The notes beneath the pieces were generated by a model, which did no database searches, had not been told where the DNA came from, and was given only the letters and a program-made list of their open reading frames with translations. The translations under genes were made by a program, and so were the position numbers. Positions 19,166 through 28,622 of a stretch of 59,001 bases of DNA are shown one piece after another (position 1 is the stretch's first letter; every line of letters starts with the position of its first letter). This DNA is from Olsenella sp. KH3B4 (GTDB taxonomy: Bacteria; Actinomycetota; Coriobacteriia; Coriobacteriales; Atopobiaceae), in NCBI GenBank assembly GCA_900111695.1, contig FOHD01000012.1, positions 1 to 59,001 of the forward strand. The letters run 5' to 3'.

Positions 19166-19405
19166 GGTGGTCCTCCCTGGACAATCCCCGCTGTTCCCCT
19201 TTCGCGCGACGCAACCGGAGGGGACCCATTCCCCTCCCCCTTGCAAGCGAGACGCGCCCACGCGACCCGATGCGAGAAAGTTACGCGCACACGGCAACGA
19301 TACTCTTCTGGCCGCGACGTGCTCCGATAGTCACAGTGAGGTAACAATGCGTAACGCTGCGAGAAAAGCGAATAATTTGATGTTTGATGCCGCTTGCGGG
19401 ACGCA

Positions 19406-19434
19406 TGAGACAAAGGGACTGTCCCTTTGTCTCA
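19406..19434 (+). repeat. REP palindrome, copy 3
   Basis: Identical in all 29 bases to copy 2, same orientation. The last three bases (19432-19434) form the TGA stop of the TsaB-RimI-TsaD gene on the minus strand, as copy 2 does for the transporter ATPase. It is 3.2 kb from the RAYT locus. Confidence 0.9.
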
Positions 19435-21882
19435 CCAGCTGGGCGGGACGGGCGCGTCGGTCGTGGACCAGGTGCCGAGAGGAGCGTTGGGATCCGCGTC
19501 GAGCGTGAGCGGCGCGAAGTTGCGCGCGCGATAGCTTCTCAGTGCTGCAACGCTGATCATGGCCGCATTGTCGCCGCACGCGCGCATGGGCGGAACGGTC
19601 ACGCGCACGCCGCGCTTGCCAAAGGCCTCGTGGTACGCCTCACGTAGCTGCGGATTTGCCGCGACGCCACCACCGACGCAGAAGTCCGAGACGCCCGTCT
19701 GCTCGACTGCCGTCACGGCCTTTGCCACCTGCACGTCGATGACGGCCGCCTCGAAGGAGGCCGCGAGGTCGGGCAGGTCGATGGGCCGGCCGGCGCGGTT
19801 CTCACCCTCGATGTAGGTGATTACGGCCGTCTTAAGGCCGGAGAGCGAGAACTGATAGTCGCCACTGTGCATCATGGCGCGCGGGAAATGGATCGCGCGC
19901 GGGTTGCCCTTTGCGGCAAGCCTACTGATGACCGGGCCACCGGGGTACCCCAGGCCAAGCGCCTTGGCTACCTTGTCGAAGGCCTCGCCCACGGCGTCGT
20001 CGATGGTGGTGCCCAGAATCTGGTAGTCGCCCCATCCACGCACGTACACCAGCATGGTGTTGCCTCCAGAGACAAGGCTCGCCACAAAGGGCGGCTTCAG
20101 GTCCGGCGTCTCGAAGAGGTTGGCGAGAAGGTGCCCCTCAAGGTGGTGCACGGCGATGAGCGGCAGGCCGGTGGCAGCGCAGAGGCCCTTGGCAAACGCG
20201 ACGCCCACCACGAGCGCTCCCACAAGGCCGGGACCAGCGGTTACGCCAACGGCAGAGAGGTCCGCCGCGGTGAGGGTGTCGCAGCCAAAGTGCGCGCCCG
20301 CCTGGGCCATGGCCTCCTCGTAGACGCCCACGATTGCCTCGACGTGCTTGCGGCTGGCAATCTCGGGCACGACGCCGCCAAAGCGGGCATGGAAGTCAAT
20401 CGAGGTGGCAACCACGCTCGAGCACACGGTACCGTGGGAGTCCACCACCGCGATCGCGGTCTCGTCGCATGAGGACTCAATCGAGAGGACCAGGTCGCCG
20501 GCGGCGGCCAGCGCCTCCTTGCATGCGGCATCGCGCGGGCCGGCGAGGATGGGCCACGGACGGATAGAGGCGTGCGGCTCGGGGCGCTTGCCCAGCGCTT
20601 CCACATCACCCGCGAGCGGCAGTTCTGCACGCAGAATGAGGGCATCGTGGCCCGGCGCGTAGTAGCCCGGACGGCGACCGACCTCAACGAAGCCCAGGTG
20701 GTCGTAGGTAGCCCTCGCCGGCTCGTTCTTCTCGTCCACCTCGAGCGAAGCGGTCTTTGCGTTGAGGACGTGCGCGTCGTAGCACAGCCGCGCCACCAGG
20801 CGAGAGGCCACTCCCTGGCGGCGGTGCCCCTCCTCCACGGCAACGTCGCAGATCTCAAAGTCGTCTCCAGCCATCATGCCGCCGGCAAAGCCAGTGATGC
20901 GGCCCAGGTCGTGCGCCACCCACCAGCTGCGACCCGGCTGCGAGAGCTCCTCGTAGAAGAGCTTCTCGGTCCAAGGCGTATGGGAGGAACCCGAGAATGC
21001 CGTGGCCTCGAGCGCAGCGACGGCGGGCAGGTCATTCACTGACATGGGTCGCAGCTGCAGATGCCTGTCGGCCAGCGCGTCGTCCACGCCCGTGACCGCC
21101 ACGCTTGCGGGCGCCTTGAGCCCAAGGCGCTTGCGCTCGTTCTCCTCGGCGTCCGAGAGGCGCGTGTAGATAGGGAGCACCAGCGCCGGGTCGCCGGAGT
21201 CGAGGGGCTGCGCGGCAGCGGCAAGCGCCAGGCCCTCGCCCGTGGGATACCACAGGGCCTCGTCCAAGATGTTTGCGAAACCGGCAACCTCGAAGCGCGC
21301 ACGATACTTCTTGAGCCCGTTGCCCGTAAGGACGAGCTGGGACGCATCCCCGCGCGCCGACCATGCAGCCACGCACTCGTCGGCCTTGCAGACGGTCTCG
21401 GTGGCAAAGGTGCGGTGGGCGCCAGCGTCATCCAGCTGGTAGATGCCGGGGTAGACCTCCCCGCGCATCGCGTCGTCGGCCACGGCGAGAAGCCCGCGCA
21501 CGCCCGCCTGCCACGCGCCCCACGCCGTCGCGTCAAGAACGGAGACGCCGTGGAGCGGCTTGGAGAGGCCGCACGAGAGGCCCTTGGCCGTAGCGATGCC
21601 AATGCGCACGCCCGTGAAGCTGCCGGGACCGCGACCAACAAGAACGCGGTCGAGCTCAGCCATAGTGTGGCCGCAGTCCTCCAGGGCCGCAAGGGCCGTT
21701 GAGACAAGCTCGACGTTGGCCTGGCGACGGCACATGTGGTCGCGCGCGGCAAGGACGCGCGGGGTCGAGCCGGGCTCCCAGGACACCACCGCACACGCAA
21801 GCATGTCGGTGGACGTATCGATGGCAAGGGCAAGGCCGTTGGTGTTGGTATCGCTCGTCTTGGTTTCGCTCGTCATTCTCAT
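19432..21882 (-). CDS. tsaD: TsaB-RimI-TsaD fusion (tRNA t6A synthesis and N-acetyltransferase)
   Basis: 816-aa three-domain protein. Residues about 15-245 are TsaB (LALAIDTSTD, GRGPGSFTGVRIG). About 275-420 are a RimI-like GNAT acetyltransferase with the acetyl-CoA loop RRQGVAS. About 463-816 are TsaD (LSIESSCDETAIAV, GGVVPEIASRKH, metal-binding VHHLEGH, SGGNTM). TsaB and TsaD act with TsaE to add threonylcarbamoyl to A37 of ANN-decoding tRNAs; RimI acetylates ribosomal protein S18 in E. coli. ATG 21882 has AGGAG four bases away; ATG 21876 is equally possible. The stop lies in REP copy 3. Follows tsaE by about 200 bases. Confidence 0.95.
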   Translation of the reverse strand: MRMTSETKTSDTNTNGLALAIDTSTDMLACAVVSWEPGSTPRVLAARDHMCRRQANVELVSTALAALEDCGHTMAELDRVLVGRGPGSFTGVRIGIATAKGLSCGLSKPLHGVSVLDATAWGAWQAGVRGLLAVADDAMRGEVYPGIYQLDDAGAHRTFATETVCKADECVAAWSARGDASQLVLTGNGLKKYRARFEVAGFANILDEALWYPTGEGLALAAAAQPLDSGDPALVLPIYTRLSDAEENERKRLGLKAPASVAVTGVDDALADRHLQLRPMSVNDLPAVAALEATAFSGSSHTPWTEKLFYEELSQPGRSWWVAHDLGRITGFAGGMMAGDDFEICDVAVEEGHRRQGVASRLVARLCYDAHVLNAKTASLEVDEKNEPARATYDHLGFVEVGRRPGYYAPGHDALILRAELPLAGDVEALGKRPEPHASIRPWPILAGPRDAACKEALAAAGDLVLSIESSCDETAIAVVDSHGTVCSSVVATSIDFHARFGGVVPEIASRKHVEAIVGVYEEAMAQAGAHFGCDTLTAADLSAVGVTAGPGLVGALVVGVAFAKGLCAATGLPLIAVHHLEGHLLANLFETPDLKPPFVASLVSGGNTMLVYVRGWGDYQILGTTIDDAVGEAFDKVAKALGLGYPGGPVISRLAAKGNPRAIHFPRAMMHSGDYQFSLSGLKTAVITYIEGENRAGRPIDLPDLAASFEAAVIDVQVAKAVTAVEQTGVSDFCVGGGVAANPQLREAYHEAFGKRGVRVTVPPMRACGDNAAMISVAALRSYRARNFAPLTLDADPNAPLGTWSTTDAPVPPSW

Positions 21883-22086
21883 CTGGCTCCTGCAACGTGG
21901 CATTATCACGAGGGATAGTGTAGCGCGGGCGATGGAGGCGGGCGTCGGCGGGCGCCGCGCCACTCCCAGAGCACACGCGATTCTCGCCGGGAGCTGTTGA
22001 GAAGGAATTCGACGAAATCGACTGCCTGAACGCCGTTATGTGTACAAAAACGGCGGAACAGTGCCTCTGCGGAGAAGCAGCCCCGT

Positions 22087-22584
22087 CTACGCCGCGGCCG
22101 CCACCAATGCGTCGACCAGCTCCTCGCCGCGGGCGTCGTGCGCAACAAAACGCACCTCGCGCGGGGGCTCCTCCCCCGGAGCCGCCTCGGCATCCAGCCG
22201 CGTGACGAACACGTCCACACGTGCGTCGCCAATCTCATCGGCAAACTGCTCGCCCCACTCGATCACGCAGACGCCATCGGCGCCAAGCACGTCAAAGAGG
22301 CCCGTGTCCTCGAGTTGCTCGGCACGGTCAAGCCGATAGAGGTCAAAGTGGTCGAGGTCCATCTCGCGCCCGTGGTAGACCATCTCGATGGTGAAGGTGG
22401 GGCTTGTGACGTCCGCCGTCACGCCCATGCCAGCTGCGATACCTTTGGTGAGCTGGGTCTTTCCTGCACCCAGGTCTCCCGTGAGCACCAGCACGTCGCC
22501 CTCGTGGAGAACACCGCCCAGCACGCGCCCAAGGGCGATTGTCTCCTCCTGTGACGCGGTCTTAAACGACGCCTCTCGTGCCAC
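22087..22584 (-). CDS. tsaE: tRNA t6A synthesis ATPase TsaE
   Basis: Small P-loop ATPase required with TsaB and TsaD for t6A37. 165 aa. Walker A is LTGDLGAGKTQLTKGIA, then SPTFTIEMVY and DLDHFDLYRL, all typical. I use GTG 22584, five bases after AAGGAG and two bases before the udg stop codon. The longer frame to 22908 overlaps the udg gene and is not coding. Part of the glmS-acpS-nnr-alr-udg-tsaE run. Confidence 0.95.
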   Translation of the reverse strand: MAREASFKTASQEETIALGRVLGGVLHEGDVLVLTGDLGAGKTQLTKGIAAGMGVTADVTSPTFTIEMVYHGREMDLDHFDLYRLDRAEQLEDTGLFDVLGADGVCVIEWGEQFADEIGDARVDVFVTRLDAEAAPGEEPPREVRFVAHDARGEELVDALVAAAA

Positions 22585-22586
22585 GA

Positions 22587-23204
22587 CTACTCCTTCCCCG
22601 GCCCGGGCGGGTTGTCCCGCAGCCACTGGCCCACCATTGCAAGGTCGCTCTCGAGAAGCGGCTGCCAGTCCGAGTGGTAGATGCAGGCCGCCGGGTGAAA
22701 CGTGGGGCACACCACAAAGTGCCCGGTCTGGTAGAGCTTTCCCCGCAGCGACGTGACGCCCGCCTCGGTGCGCAGCACAAACTGAGAAGCAAAGTTCCCC
22801 AGGCAGACAAGGACGTCCGGCCACACGGAGCGAATCTGCTCGCGCAGGAAGGGCGAGCAGGCAGCAATCTCCTCTGGCTTGGGGTTGCGGTTTCCGGGCG
22901 GACGGCACTTCACCACGTTGGCAATGTAGATCTGGTCACGGGTGAGACCAGCCACCGAGAGGAGCGAATCAAGCTTGTGGCCTGCGGCCCCCACGAAGGG
23001 CTCGCCCTGCAGGTCCTCGTTGCGACCTGGGCCCTCGCCCACGAACATCACGCGCGCGTTGGGGTTTCCCACGCCAAACACAAGGTTGGTGCGGGTCTGT
23101 CCAAGGGGACAGAGCTGGCAGTTGCCCATGACGGAGCGAATCTCCTCGAGCGTGACCTCCTGTGGTCCCTGGTGCTCGTGGCCGGGGATGTGCATCACCG
23201 ACAT
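22587..23204 (-). CDS. Uracil-DNA glycosylase, family 4 (Fe-S)
   Basis: Removes uracil from DNA, first step of base excision repair. About 205 aa. Family 4 marks: CQLCPLGQTRTNLVFG with two cluster cysteines, VGEGPGRNEDLQGEPFVG (active-site region), CRPPGNRNPKPEEIAAC with the other two cluster cysteines, and HPAA near the end. Start is a choice: ATG 23204 with GGAGGG ten bases upstream (preferred), or ATG 23255, which would overlap the alr stop codon but has its AGAAGG only three bases away. Confidence 0.92.
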   Translation of the reverse strand: MSVMHIPGHEHQGPQEVTLEEIRSVMGNCQLCPLGQTRTNLVFGVGNPNARVMFVGEGPGRNEDLQGEPFVGAAGHKLDSLLSVAGLTRDQIYIANVVKCRPPGNRNPKPEEIAACSPFLREQIRSVWPDVLVCLGNFASQFVLRTEAGVTSLRGKLYQTGHFVVCPTFHPAACIYHSDWQPLLESDLAMVGQWLRDNPPGPGKE

Positions 23205-23247
23205 CTCTTCATCGCCCTCCAAGAGGCTGGCGCGCTCACGCCGACGC

Positions 23248-24405
23248 CTAGACATAGACCTTCTCGAGACGCATGCCAAAGTCGCACACAACCTCGTAGT
23301 TGATGGTGTCGCGAAGCTTGGCCATCTCGTCGGCGCTAATCTCCTCGTCGCCGTCGCGGCCAATGACGGTGACCACATCGCCCATCTCGACAGGCTTGGC
23401 GGGACGGTACGCGCGGGCGTTATTCACGTCCACCGCAAACATAAACTGGTCCATGCAGATGCGGCCCACCTGACGGCAGCGCGCGCCATTCACGATAACG
23501 TCCATGCTGTTTGAGAGCGTGCGGGCAAGGCCGTCGGCATAGCCGATGGGCACGGTGGCAACCTGCATGTTCTGCTTGGGAACGCGCCACGTGAGGCCGT
23601 AGCCCACGCCGTCGCCCACGCTCGGGTAGATGGCTCGGGTAACGCGGCCGCGCACGCTCATGACCGGCTCGAGCTGAATGCGCGGGGCCGTGGTCTCGGC
23701 CGGCTGCAGGCCGTAGAGCCCAATGCCCACGCGGCACATGTCGTACTGGCACTCGGGATGCAAGACCGTGCCCGGCGTGTTGTCACAGTGGACAAGGCCG
23801 GTCTCCAGACCCGCCTCGCGCACGATCTGGACGGCCTCGTTGAATCGGTTGAGCTGCAGCGCAAAGTCCCAGTCGTCGATGGCGTCGGCAGTCGCGAAGT
23901 GCGTGAACATGCCCGCGCACTCAAGCCCACGGTGAAAGTCGATGGTGCGCCTGAGCTCGAGCACGTCCTCGCGGCGCACGCCAATGCGCGTCATGCCGGT
24001 ATCGACGGCCAGGTGGTAGCGGGCCACCTTGCCGGATGCCGCCGCGCACTCGCCCAGCGCGAGGGCGAACTCGGACGTGTAGACAGAGGGCATGATGTCG
24101 TAGTCCACGAGCGTCTGCACGCACTCCATGGGCGGCTCGGAGAGCAGAAGGATGGGCCACTCGATGCCCGCCTTGCGAAGTCTCACGCCCTCTTCCACGG
24201 TGGCTACGGCAAACTGGTCCGCTCCGGCGGAGTGCATGGCACGTACGCAGCGCTCGGCGCCATGGCCGTAGGCGTCTGACTTCACGACGCACATCATCTT
24301 CACGCCAGGTGCGAGAAGCGCCTTGAACTTGCGCGTATTCCGCTTGAGGGCAGAGAGGTCAATCTCGACCCATGACCACCTGTCCGCAGGGCTCTGAACT
24401 GCCAT
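23248..24405 (-). CDS. alr: Alanine racemase
   Basis: PLP enzyme interconverting L- and D-alanine for peptidoglycan. 385 aa. PLP lysine in VVKSDAYGHG, PLP-region motifs HLAVDTGMTRIGVR and YADGLARTL, catalytic tyrosine in GDGVGYGLTW. Start ATG at 24405, eleven bases after the nnr stop, so co-transcribed. With glmS and glmM it puts three wall-precursor genes within 7 kb. Confidence 0.97.
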   Translation of the reverse strand: MAVQSPADRWSWVEIDLSALKRNTRKFKALLAPGVKMMCVVKSDAYGHGAERCVRAMHSAGADQFAVATVEEGVRLRKAGIEWPILLLSEPPMECVQTLVDYDIMPSVYTSEFALALGECAAASGKVARYHLAVDTGMTRIGVRREDVLELRRTIDFHRGLECAGMFTHFATADAIDDWDFALQLNRFNEAVQIVREAGLETGLVHCDNTPGTVLHPECQYDMCRVGIGLYGLQPAETTAPRIQLEPVMSVRGRVTRAIYPSVGDGVGYGLTWRVPKQNMQVATVPIGYADGLARTLSNSMDVIVNGARCRQVGRICMDQFMFAVDVNNARAYRPAKPVEMGDVVTVIGRDGDEEISADEMAKLRDTINYEVVCDFGMRLEKVYV

Positions 24406-24416
24406 GCCTTCGCTCC

Positions 24417-26039
24417 CTAGTTGTTCTCGTCGCCGTTGTCGGCATCGGGGAAGCTCACGCGCTCCCCCAGAGCGTCATCTGCAATGCCCAGCTCGTCGAT
24501 GATGTCCGAGGCCATGACACCCCTCGACCCCATGCGCTCCATGGCAAGCGTGGCCGCATAGCCGTGGAGCTCGCAGGAGAGGGCGCAGAGCAGGGGCAGG
24601 TTGTCCACGCGCCCGTAGGTCTGCGCGAGCTTGGAGGCTATGATGCCGCCCAGAACGTCACCCGAGCCCGCCGTGGCAAGTGCCGCAGGGCCGGGCTTGG
24701 GGAGAATTGCCTGCTCAACGCCCACGCAGCCGGTTGCGGTACCCTTGGTGACCACAACCAGCTCAGAGCCGCCGTCAGACCACGCGATCTTGCGCGCGTC
24801 CTCGAGCTGGTCCACCAAAGAGGCGGGCGGGTTGTCCTCCCTGCCCACCAGACGACCAAGCTCGCGGCGATGCGGGGTAAGCACGAGCGGCGAATTCCTG
24901 CGCAGGATCTCCGGGAAATCCTGCAGTTTGCCCGAGGTGAGACGAGCAATGCAGTTGAGCGCGTCTGCATCGAGAACTAGCGGGACCGAGGTGGCGAGAA
25001 GTGCCGAGACAACGGCCACGGTGCCGCCGGATACACGCATGCCAGGACCGGCGAGAACTGCCGAGCGCTTCTCGGCCAGCTTTGTGAGCAGGGGCGCGGC
25101 ATCCTTAGAGATGGTGCCGTCCTCGTCGCAGGGAAGCCCCACCACGGGAATCTCGAGCACATGGGCCTGCACCTGCGGCACGATGCATGCCGGCACGGCA
25201 AGCGTGACATAGCCAGCGCCCGCACGAGCGGCGGCGCGAGCGGCCAGGATGGGGGCGCCAACATAGCGAGAGGACCCGCCCACAACCATTACCGAGCCAC
25301 GGGAGAACTTGTCGACCGCCGTGGTGGGCGGCACCATCACGTCAAGGTAGTCCTCGAGGTCGGCCCGCCAGGCCACCGGATCTGCCTCGACCACGATCTG
25401 CTCGGTCTGCTCGGCAAGCGGCGCCACCACAATGGAGCCGCACACGTCGCGACCGTCGTCGGCGAGAAGGCCAGGCTTCAGGCACAGCATGGTAACCGTG
25501 AGGTCCGCAACCACGCAGGCGCCGGGAGCATGCCCCGTCTGCGCCGAAAGGCCGCTGGGCACGTCCACGGCAACCACGCGCACACCCGAGCTGTTCACGC
25601 AGTCGATCCAGATGTCGAACGGCGCGCGGACGTCTCCGTGGAAGCCCGTGCCCAACATGCAGTCGAGCGCCACGTCGGAGGCCGAGAGAAGCCCCTCGAG
25701 CTCGTCGCGAGACGGCCCCACCAGCGTCGAGACCCCCGCACGCACGGCGCGCTGCGCAACCTGGCGCGCCAGGTCCCCAGAGAGCTGGTCGGGCTCGACA
25801 GGCGTGACCACCTTGACGTTCACGCCGCGGGCGAGCAGGGCCTCGGCGGCAACCCAGCCGTCTCCCCCGTTGTTGCCCATGCCGGCGAGAACCACGGCAT
25901 TCTGAACGTCGCCCAGGGCAAGGGCCTCCTGGGCGGCGGCACATCCGGCGCGGTGCATGAGCTCGGAGATGCTCACGCCCGCGCGGGTGAGCACGACCTC
26001 GACGCGTTTGACATCTTCGACGTTGAGTACGGGCTGCAT
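24417..26039 (-). CDS. nnr: Bifunctional NAD(P)H-hydrate epimerase/dehydratase
   Basis: Repairs hydrated NADH/NADPH. 540 aa, both activities in one chain. N-terminal YjeF epimerase: VVLAGMGNNGGDGWVAAEAL and DVPSGLSAQTG. C-terminal ADP-dependent dehydratase: GSVMVVGGSSRYVGAPILAARAA, PLVLDADALN, LTPHRRELGRL, KGTATGC, and GSGDVLGGIIA. The last part ends in an acidic tail (DNGDENN). ATG at 26039, six bases after the acpS stop codon. Confidence 0.96.
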   Translation of the reverse strand: MQPVLNVEDVKRVEVVLTRAGVSISELMHRAGCAAAQEALALGDVQNAVVLAGMGNNGGDGWVAAEALLARGVNVKVVTPVEPDQLSGDLARQVAQRAVRAGVSTLVGPSRDELEGLLSASDVALDCMLGTGFHGDVRAPFDIWIDCVNSSGVRVVAVDVPSGLSAQTGHAPGACVVADLTVTMLCLKPGLLADDGRDVCGSIVVAPLAEQTEQIVVEADPVAWRADLEDYLDVMVPPTTAVDKFSRGSVMVVGGSSRYVGAPILAARAAARAGAGYVTLAVPACIVPQVQAHVLEIPVVGLPCDEDGTISKDAAPLLTKLAEKRSAVLAGPGMRVSGGTVAVVSALLATSVPLVLDADALNCIARLTSGKLQDFPEILRRNSPLVLTPHRRELGRLVGREDNPPASLVDQLEDARKIAWSDGGSELVVVTKGTATGCVGVEQAILPKPGPAALATAGSGDVLGGIIASKLAQTYGRVDNLPLLCALSCELHGYAATLAMERMGSRGVMASDIIDELGIADDALGERVSFPDADNGDENN

Positions 26040-26045
26040 ATCGTT

Positions 26046-26648
26046 CTACTCCTTGGCTGGCTCTACCGGCACAGATGCATCCGTGGCTCCCCCGGCATCG
26101 CCTTCCTCTTGTGTCATCTGCGTGTCGGCGACGGAACTTTCTGCCGGCACGTCAGCCATTATCCCATCTTGCGCACGCTCGAGCTCGTCCAACACAGAAC
26201 GCGCTTCTCGAAACGAGGCCGCAAGCTCGCGCTCTGGGTCGGGCTTGTCGTCTGGCTGGGGACGCACCTCGTCCGTCACGGCCACGGCGTTGGCAACGGC
26301 CACCTCTCGCGTGTGGGAGAGCGAGAGCGCCACCTCACGCACACCGCCCTCGCGGGCAATCTGGGCGGCACGACCGGTGAGCAGCGCACGGGGCCTCCCC
26401 TGTGCGTCCATGGTCACCGAGACGTCAGAGAAGCCCACGCCGTTCGAGAAACCCGTGCCCAGCGCCTTGACCACGGCTTCGCGCGCCGCAAACCGGGCGG
26501 CGTAGTGCTCGGCAGGCCGGGCGCAGGCGTCGCAGTAGGCGCGCTCCTCGTCGGTGAACACACGACGCAGGAACGACGACCTCCGACGCATGGCACGCTC
26601 CATGCGGGCGATCTCGAGCATGTCGACGCCAATGCCAGCCAAGGCCAT
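26046..26648 (-). CDS. acpS: Holo-ACP synthase with acidic C-terminal extension
   Basis: Transfers phosphopantetheine from CoA to acyl carrier protein. The AcpS core is residues 1-125: GIGVDMLEI (Mg-binding Asp), FTDEERAYC, and AARFAAREAVVKALGTG. A typical protein ends here. This one continues for about 75 residues rich in Asp, Glu, Ala and Pro with no recognised domain, probably disordered. ATG at 26648, three bases after the glmS stop. Confidence 0.94.
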   Translation of the reverse strand: MALAGIGVDMLEIARMERAMRRRSSFLRRVFTDEERAYCDACARPAEHYAARFAAREAVVKALGTGFSNGVGFSDVSVTMDAQGRPRALLTGRAAQIAREGGVREVALSLSHTREVAVANAVAVTDEVRPQPDDKPDPERELAASFREARSVLDELERAQDGIMADVPAESSVADTQMTQEEGDAGGATDASVPVEPAKE

Positions 26649-26651
26649 GTG

Positions 26652-28502
26652 CTACTCCACCGTGACAGACTTTGCGAGGTTCCTGGGCTTGTCCACGTCG
26701 CAGCCGCGCGAGCGGGCAACGTAGCGCGCAAGCACCTGCAGGTGCACGACGGCAACGATGGGGACGAGAAGCTCGTCCTCCACGGGCGGAATCCACAGCA
26801 CATGCTCGCAGAGCGAGGCAACGGACTCGTCGCCGTCGGTGGCAACGGCCACGCAGGTTGCACCGCGGGCGATGACCTCCTGGATGTTTGACACGGTCTT
26901 GTCGTGCACGCGATCCTCGGGGACGATCGCCACCACCGGGAAGCCAGGCTCGAGCAGGGCAATGGGGCCGTGCTTCATCTCGCCGGCCGGGTAGGCCTCG
27001 GCGTGCAGGTAGCTAATCTCCTTGAGCTTGAGGGCGCCCTCGTAGGCGGTGGTGGAGTTGACGCCACGGCCGAGGAAGAGCGCGGAGTGGGCGCGGCGGA
27101 AGACGGCCGCCGCCTGCTTGTCCTGCCAGGCACGGGAGAGAACCGTGCGGATAAGATCGGGCAGCGTGGCGAGGTCCGCATAGTGGCCGCCCACCTCGGT
27201 GGCGTCCATATGGCCGTTGGCCTGTGCGAGGCGCAGCGCAAAGAGCGCGCACGCCACCATCTGGGCCGTGTAGGCCTTGGTCGAGCACACGCAGACCTCC
27301 GGGCCGGCCTGCACGTAGAGGACGCCGTCGGACTCACGCGCGGCAGAGGATCCCAGCACGTTGGTCACGGCGAAGACCTTGCAGCCCAGGCCCTTCATAC
27401 GGCGCGCCGCGGTGAGGGTGTCGGCCGTCTCGCCGGACTGCGTGATGATCATGCAGAGCGTGTGCTCGGTGATAAGGACGTCCTGCTCGTAGTTGAACTC
27501 GGAGGCGTACTCGCACACAACCGGGACATGCGCCCAGGTCTGGATGAGGGTTCGCGCAATGAGCCCCACGTGGTAGGAGGTGCCGCAGGCGATGATGAAG
27601 ATGCGGTCCACGGCCGCAAGGTCCTCCTCGCTCATGCGAAGCTCGTCGAGAAGGATGCCCTTCTCGCCCAGGCGACCCTTGAGCAAGCGCTCGATGGCCT
27701 CGGGCTGCTCGGCGATCTCCTTCTCCATGAAGTCGGCGTAGCCGCCCAGCGTTGCGGCCGAAGCGTCCCAGTCGATGTCGAAGGTGCTGGGGTGCTCGAC
27801 CGTGGTGCCCTCGGCGTCGTAGACGGTGACCTTGCCGGACTGCTCGAGGAGCGCAACCTGGCCGTTCTCGAGCTGGATGACGTGAGAGGTCACGCTTGCG
27901 AGCGGCGTGACGTCGGAGGCGGCGTAGGCGCCATCGGGCGTGGAGGCAACCACGAGCGGCGAGCCATTGCGCGCAACCACAAGCTGGCCAGGGGCATCGG
28001 CGCATACCACGGCGAGCGCCCAGGAGCCCTCAAGGCGGCTCACGGCGTTGCTCACGGCTGCGACGAGGTCGCCCTTGCAGGGACCGGACCAGGCGTCCTC
28101 CACGAGGTGCGCCACGACCTCGGAGTCGGTGTCGGACGCAAAGGTATGGCCATTGCGCGCCAGGTAGCTGCGGAGCTCGCGGTAGTTCTCGATGATGCCG
28201 TTGTGGACAATGGCGATGCGACCCGTGCAGTCAAGGTGCGGGTGGGCGTTCTTGTCGGTGGGGGCGCCGTGCGTGGCCCAGCGCGTGTGCGCGATGCCCG
28301 TGGTGCCCGTAAGGTTTGCGGTCTTGCAGCGGTCAGCAAGGACCGAGACGCGTCCGGCGCACTTCACGCCGTGGAGCTCGCCGTCAGGCGAGAGCACCTC
28401 GACGCCAGCCGAGTCGTAGCCGCGGTACTCGAGCGTCGCCAGCCCGTCCAGAAGGAACTGGGCGGCCTGCTTCTTGCCGGTGTATCCCACGATTCCGCAC
28501 AT
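26652..28502 (-). CDS. glmS: Glutamine-fructose-6-phosphate aminotransferase (isomerizing)
   Basis: Makes glucosamine-6-phosphate, the entry to UDP-GlcNAc. 616 aa. Mature N-terminal nucleophile Cys in MCGIVGYTG; HTRWATHG and HNGIIENY complete the glutaminase. Two SIS domains follow (IACGTSYHVGL, TQSGETADTL, GRGVNSTTAYEGALKLKEISY) and the C-terminal DKPRNLAKSVTVE is canonical. First gene of the run down to tsaE, with a terminator separating it from glmM. No glmS ribozyme signature was seen upstream. Confidence 0.98.
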   Translation of the reverse strand: MCGIVGYTGKKQAAQFLLDGLATLEYRGYDSAGVEVLSPDGELHGVKCAGRVSVLADRCKTANLTGTTGIAHTRWATHGAPTDKNAHPHLDCTGRIAIVHNGIIENYRELRSYLARNGHTFASDTDSEVVAHLVEDAWSGPCKGDLVAAVSNAVSRLEGSWALAVVCADAPGQLVVARNGSPLVVASTPDGAYAASDVTPLASVTSHVIQLENGQVALLEQSGKVTVYDAEGTTVEHPSTFDIDWDASAATLGGYADFMEKEIAEQPEAIERLLKGRLGEKGILLDELRMSEEDLAAVDRIFIIACGTSYHVGLIARTLIQTWAHVPVVCEYASEFNYEQDVLITEHTLCMIITQSGETADTLTAARRMKGLGCKVFAVTNVLGSSAARESDGVLYVQAGPEVCVCSTKAYTAQMVACALFALRLAQANGHMDATEVGGHYADLATLPDLIRTVLSRAWQDKQAAAVFRRAHSALFLGRGVNSTTAYEGALKLKEISYLHAEAYPAGEMKHGPIALLEPGFPVVAIVPEDRVHDKTVSNIQEVIARGATCVAVATDGDESVASLCEHVLWIPPVEDELLVPIVAVVHLQVLARYVARSRGCDVDKPRNLAKSVTVE

Positions 28503-28622
28503 GATTGCCCCCTTGTACGCACATTTTGGTTAGCTTCGTATTTGCGCCGGCACGGCGCACGTTGCATAGAGTCTATCAGCCACGGGTGGAGTCCCGCGGC
28601 CCAACTGGTATCGGCGAAGAGA

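Noticed and set aside
22585..22908. N-terminal extension of tsaE to 22908
   Set aside because: It overlaps the coding sequence of the uracil-DNA glycosylase in another frame; GTG 22584 has a proper ribosome site.
28503..28622. glmS ribozyme upstream of glmS
   Set aside because: The gap is too short and no ribozyme core is seen. These ribozymes are mainly a Firmicutes feature.
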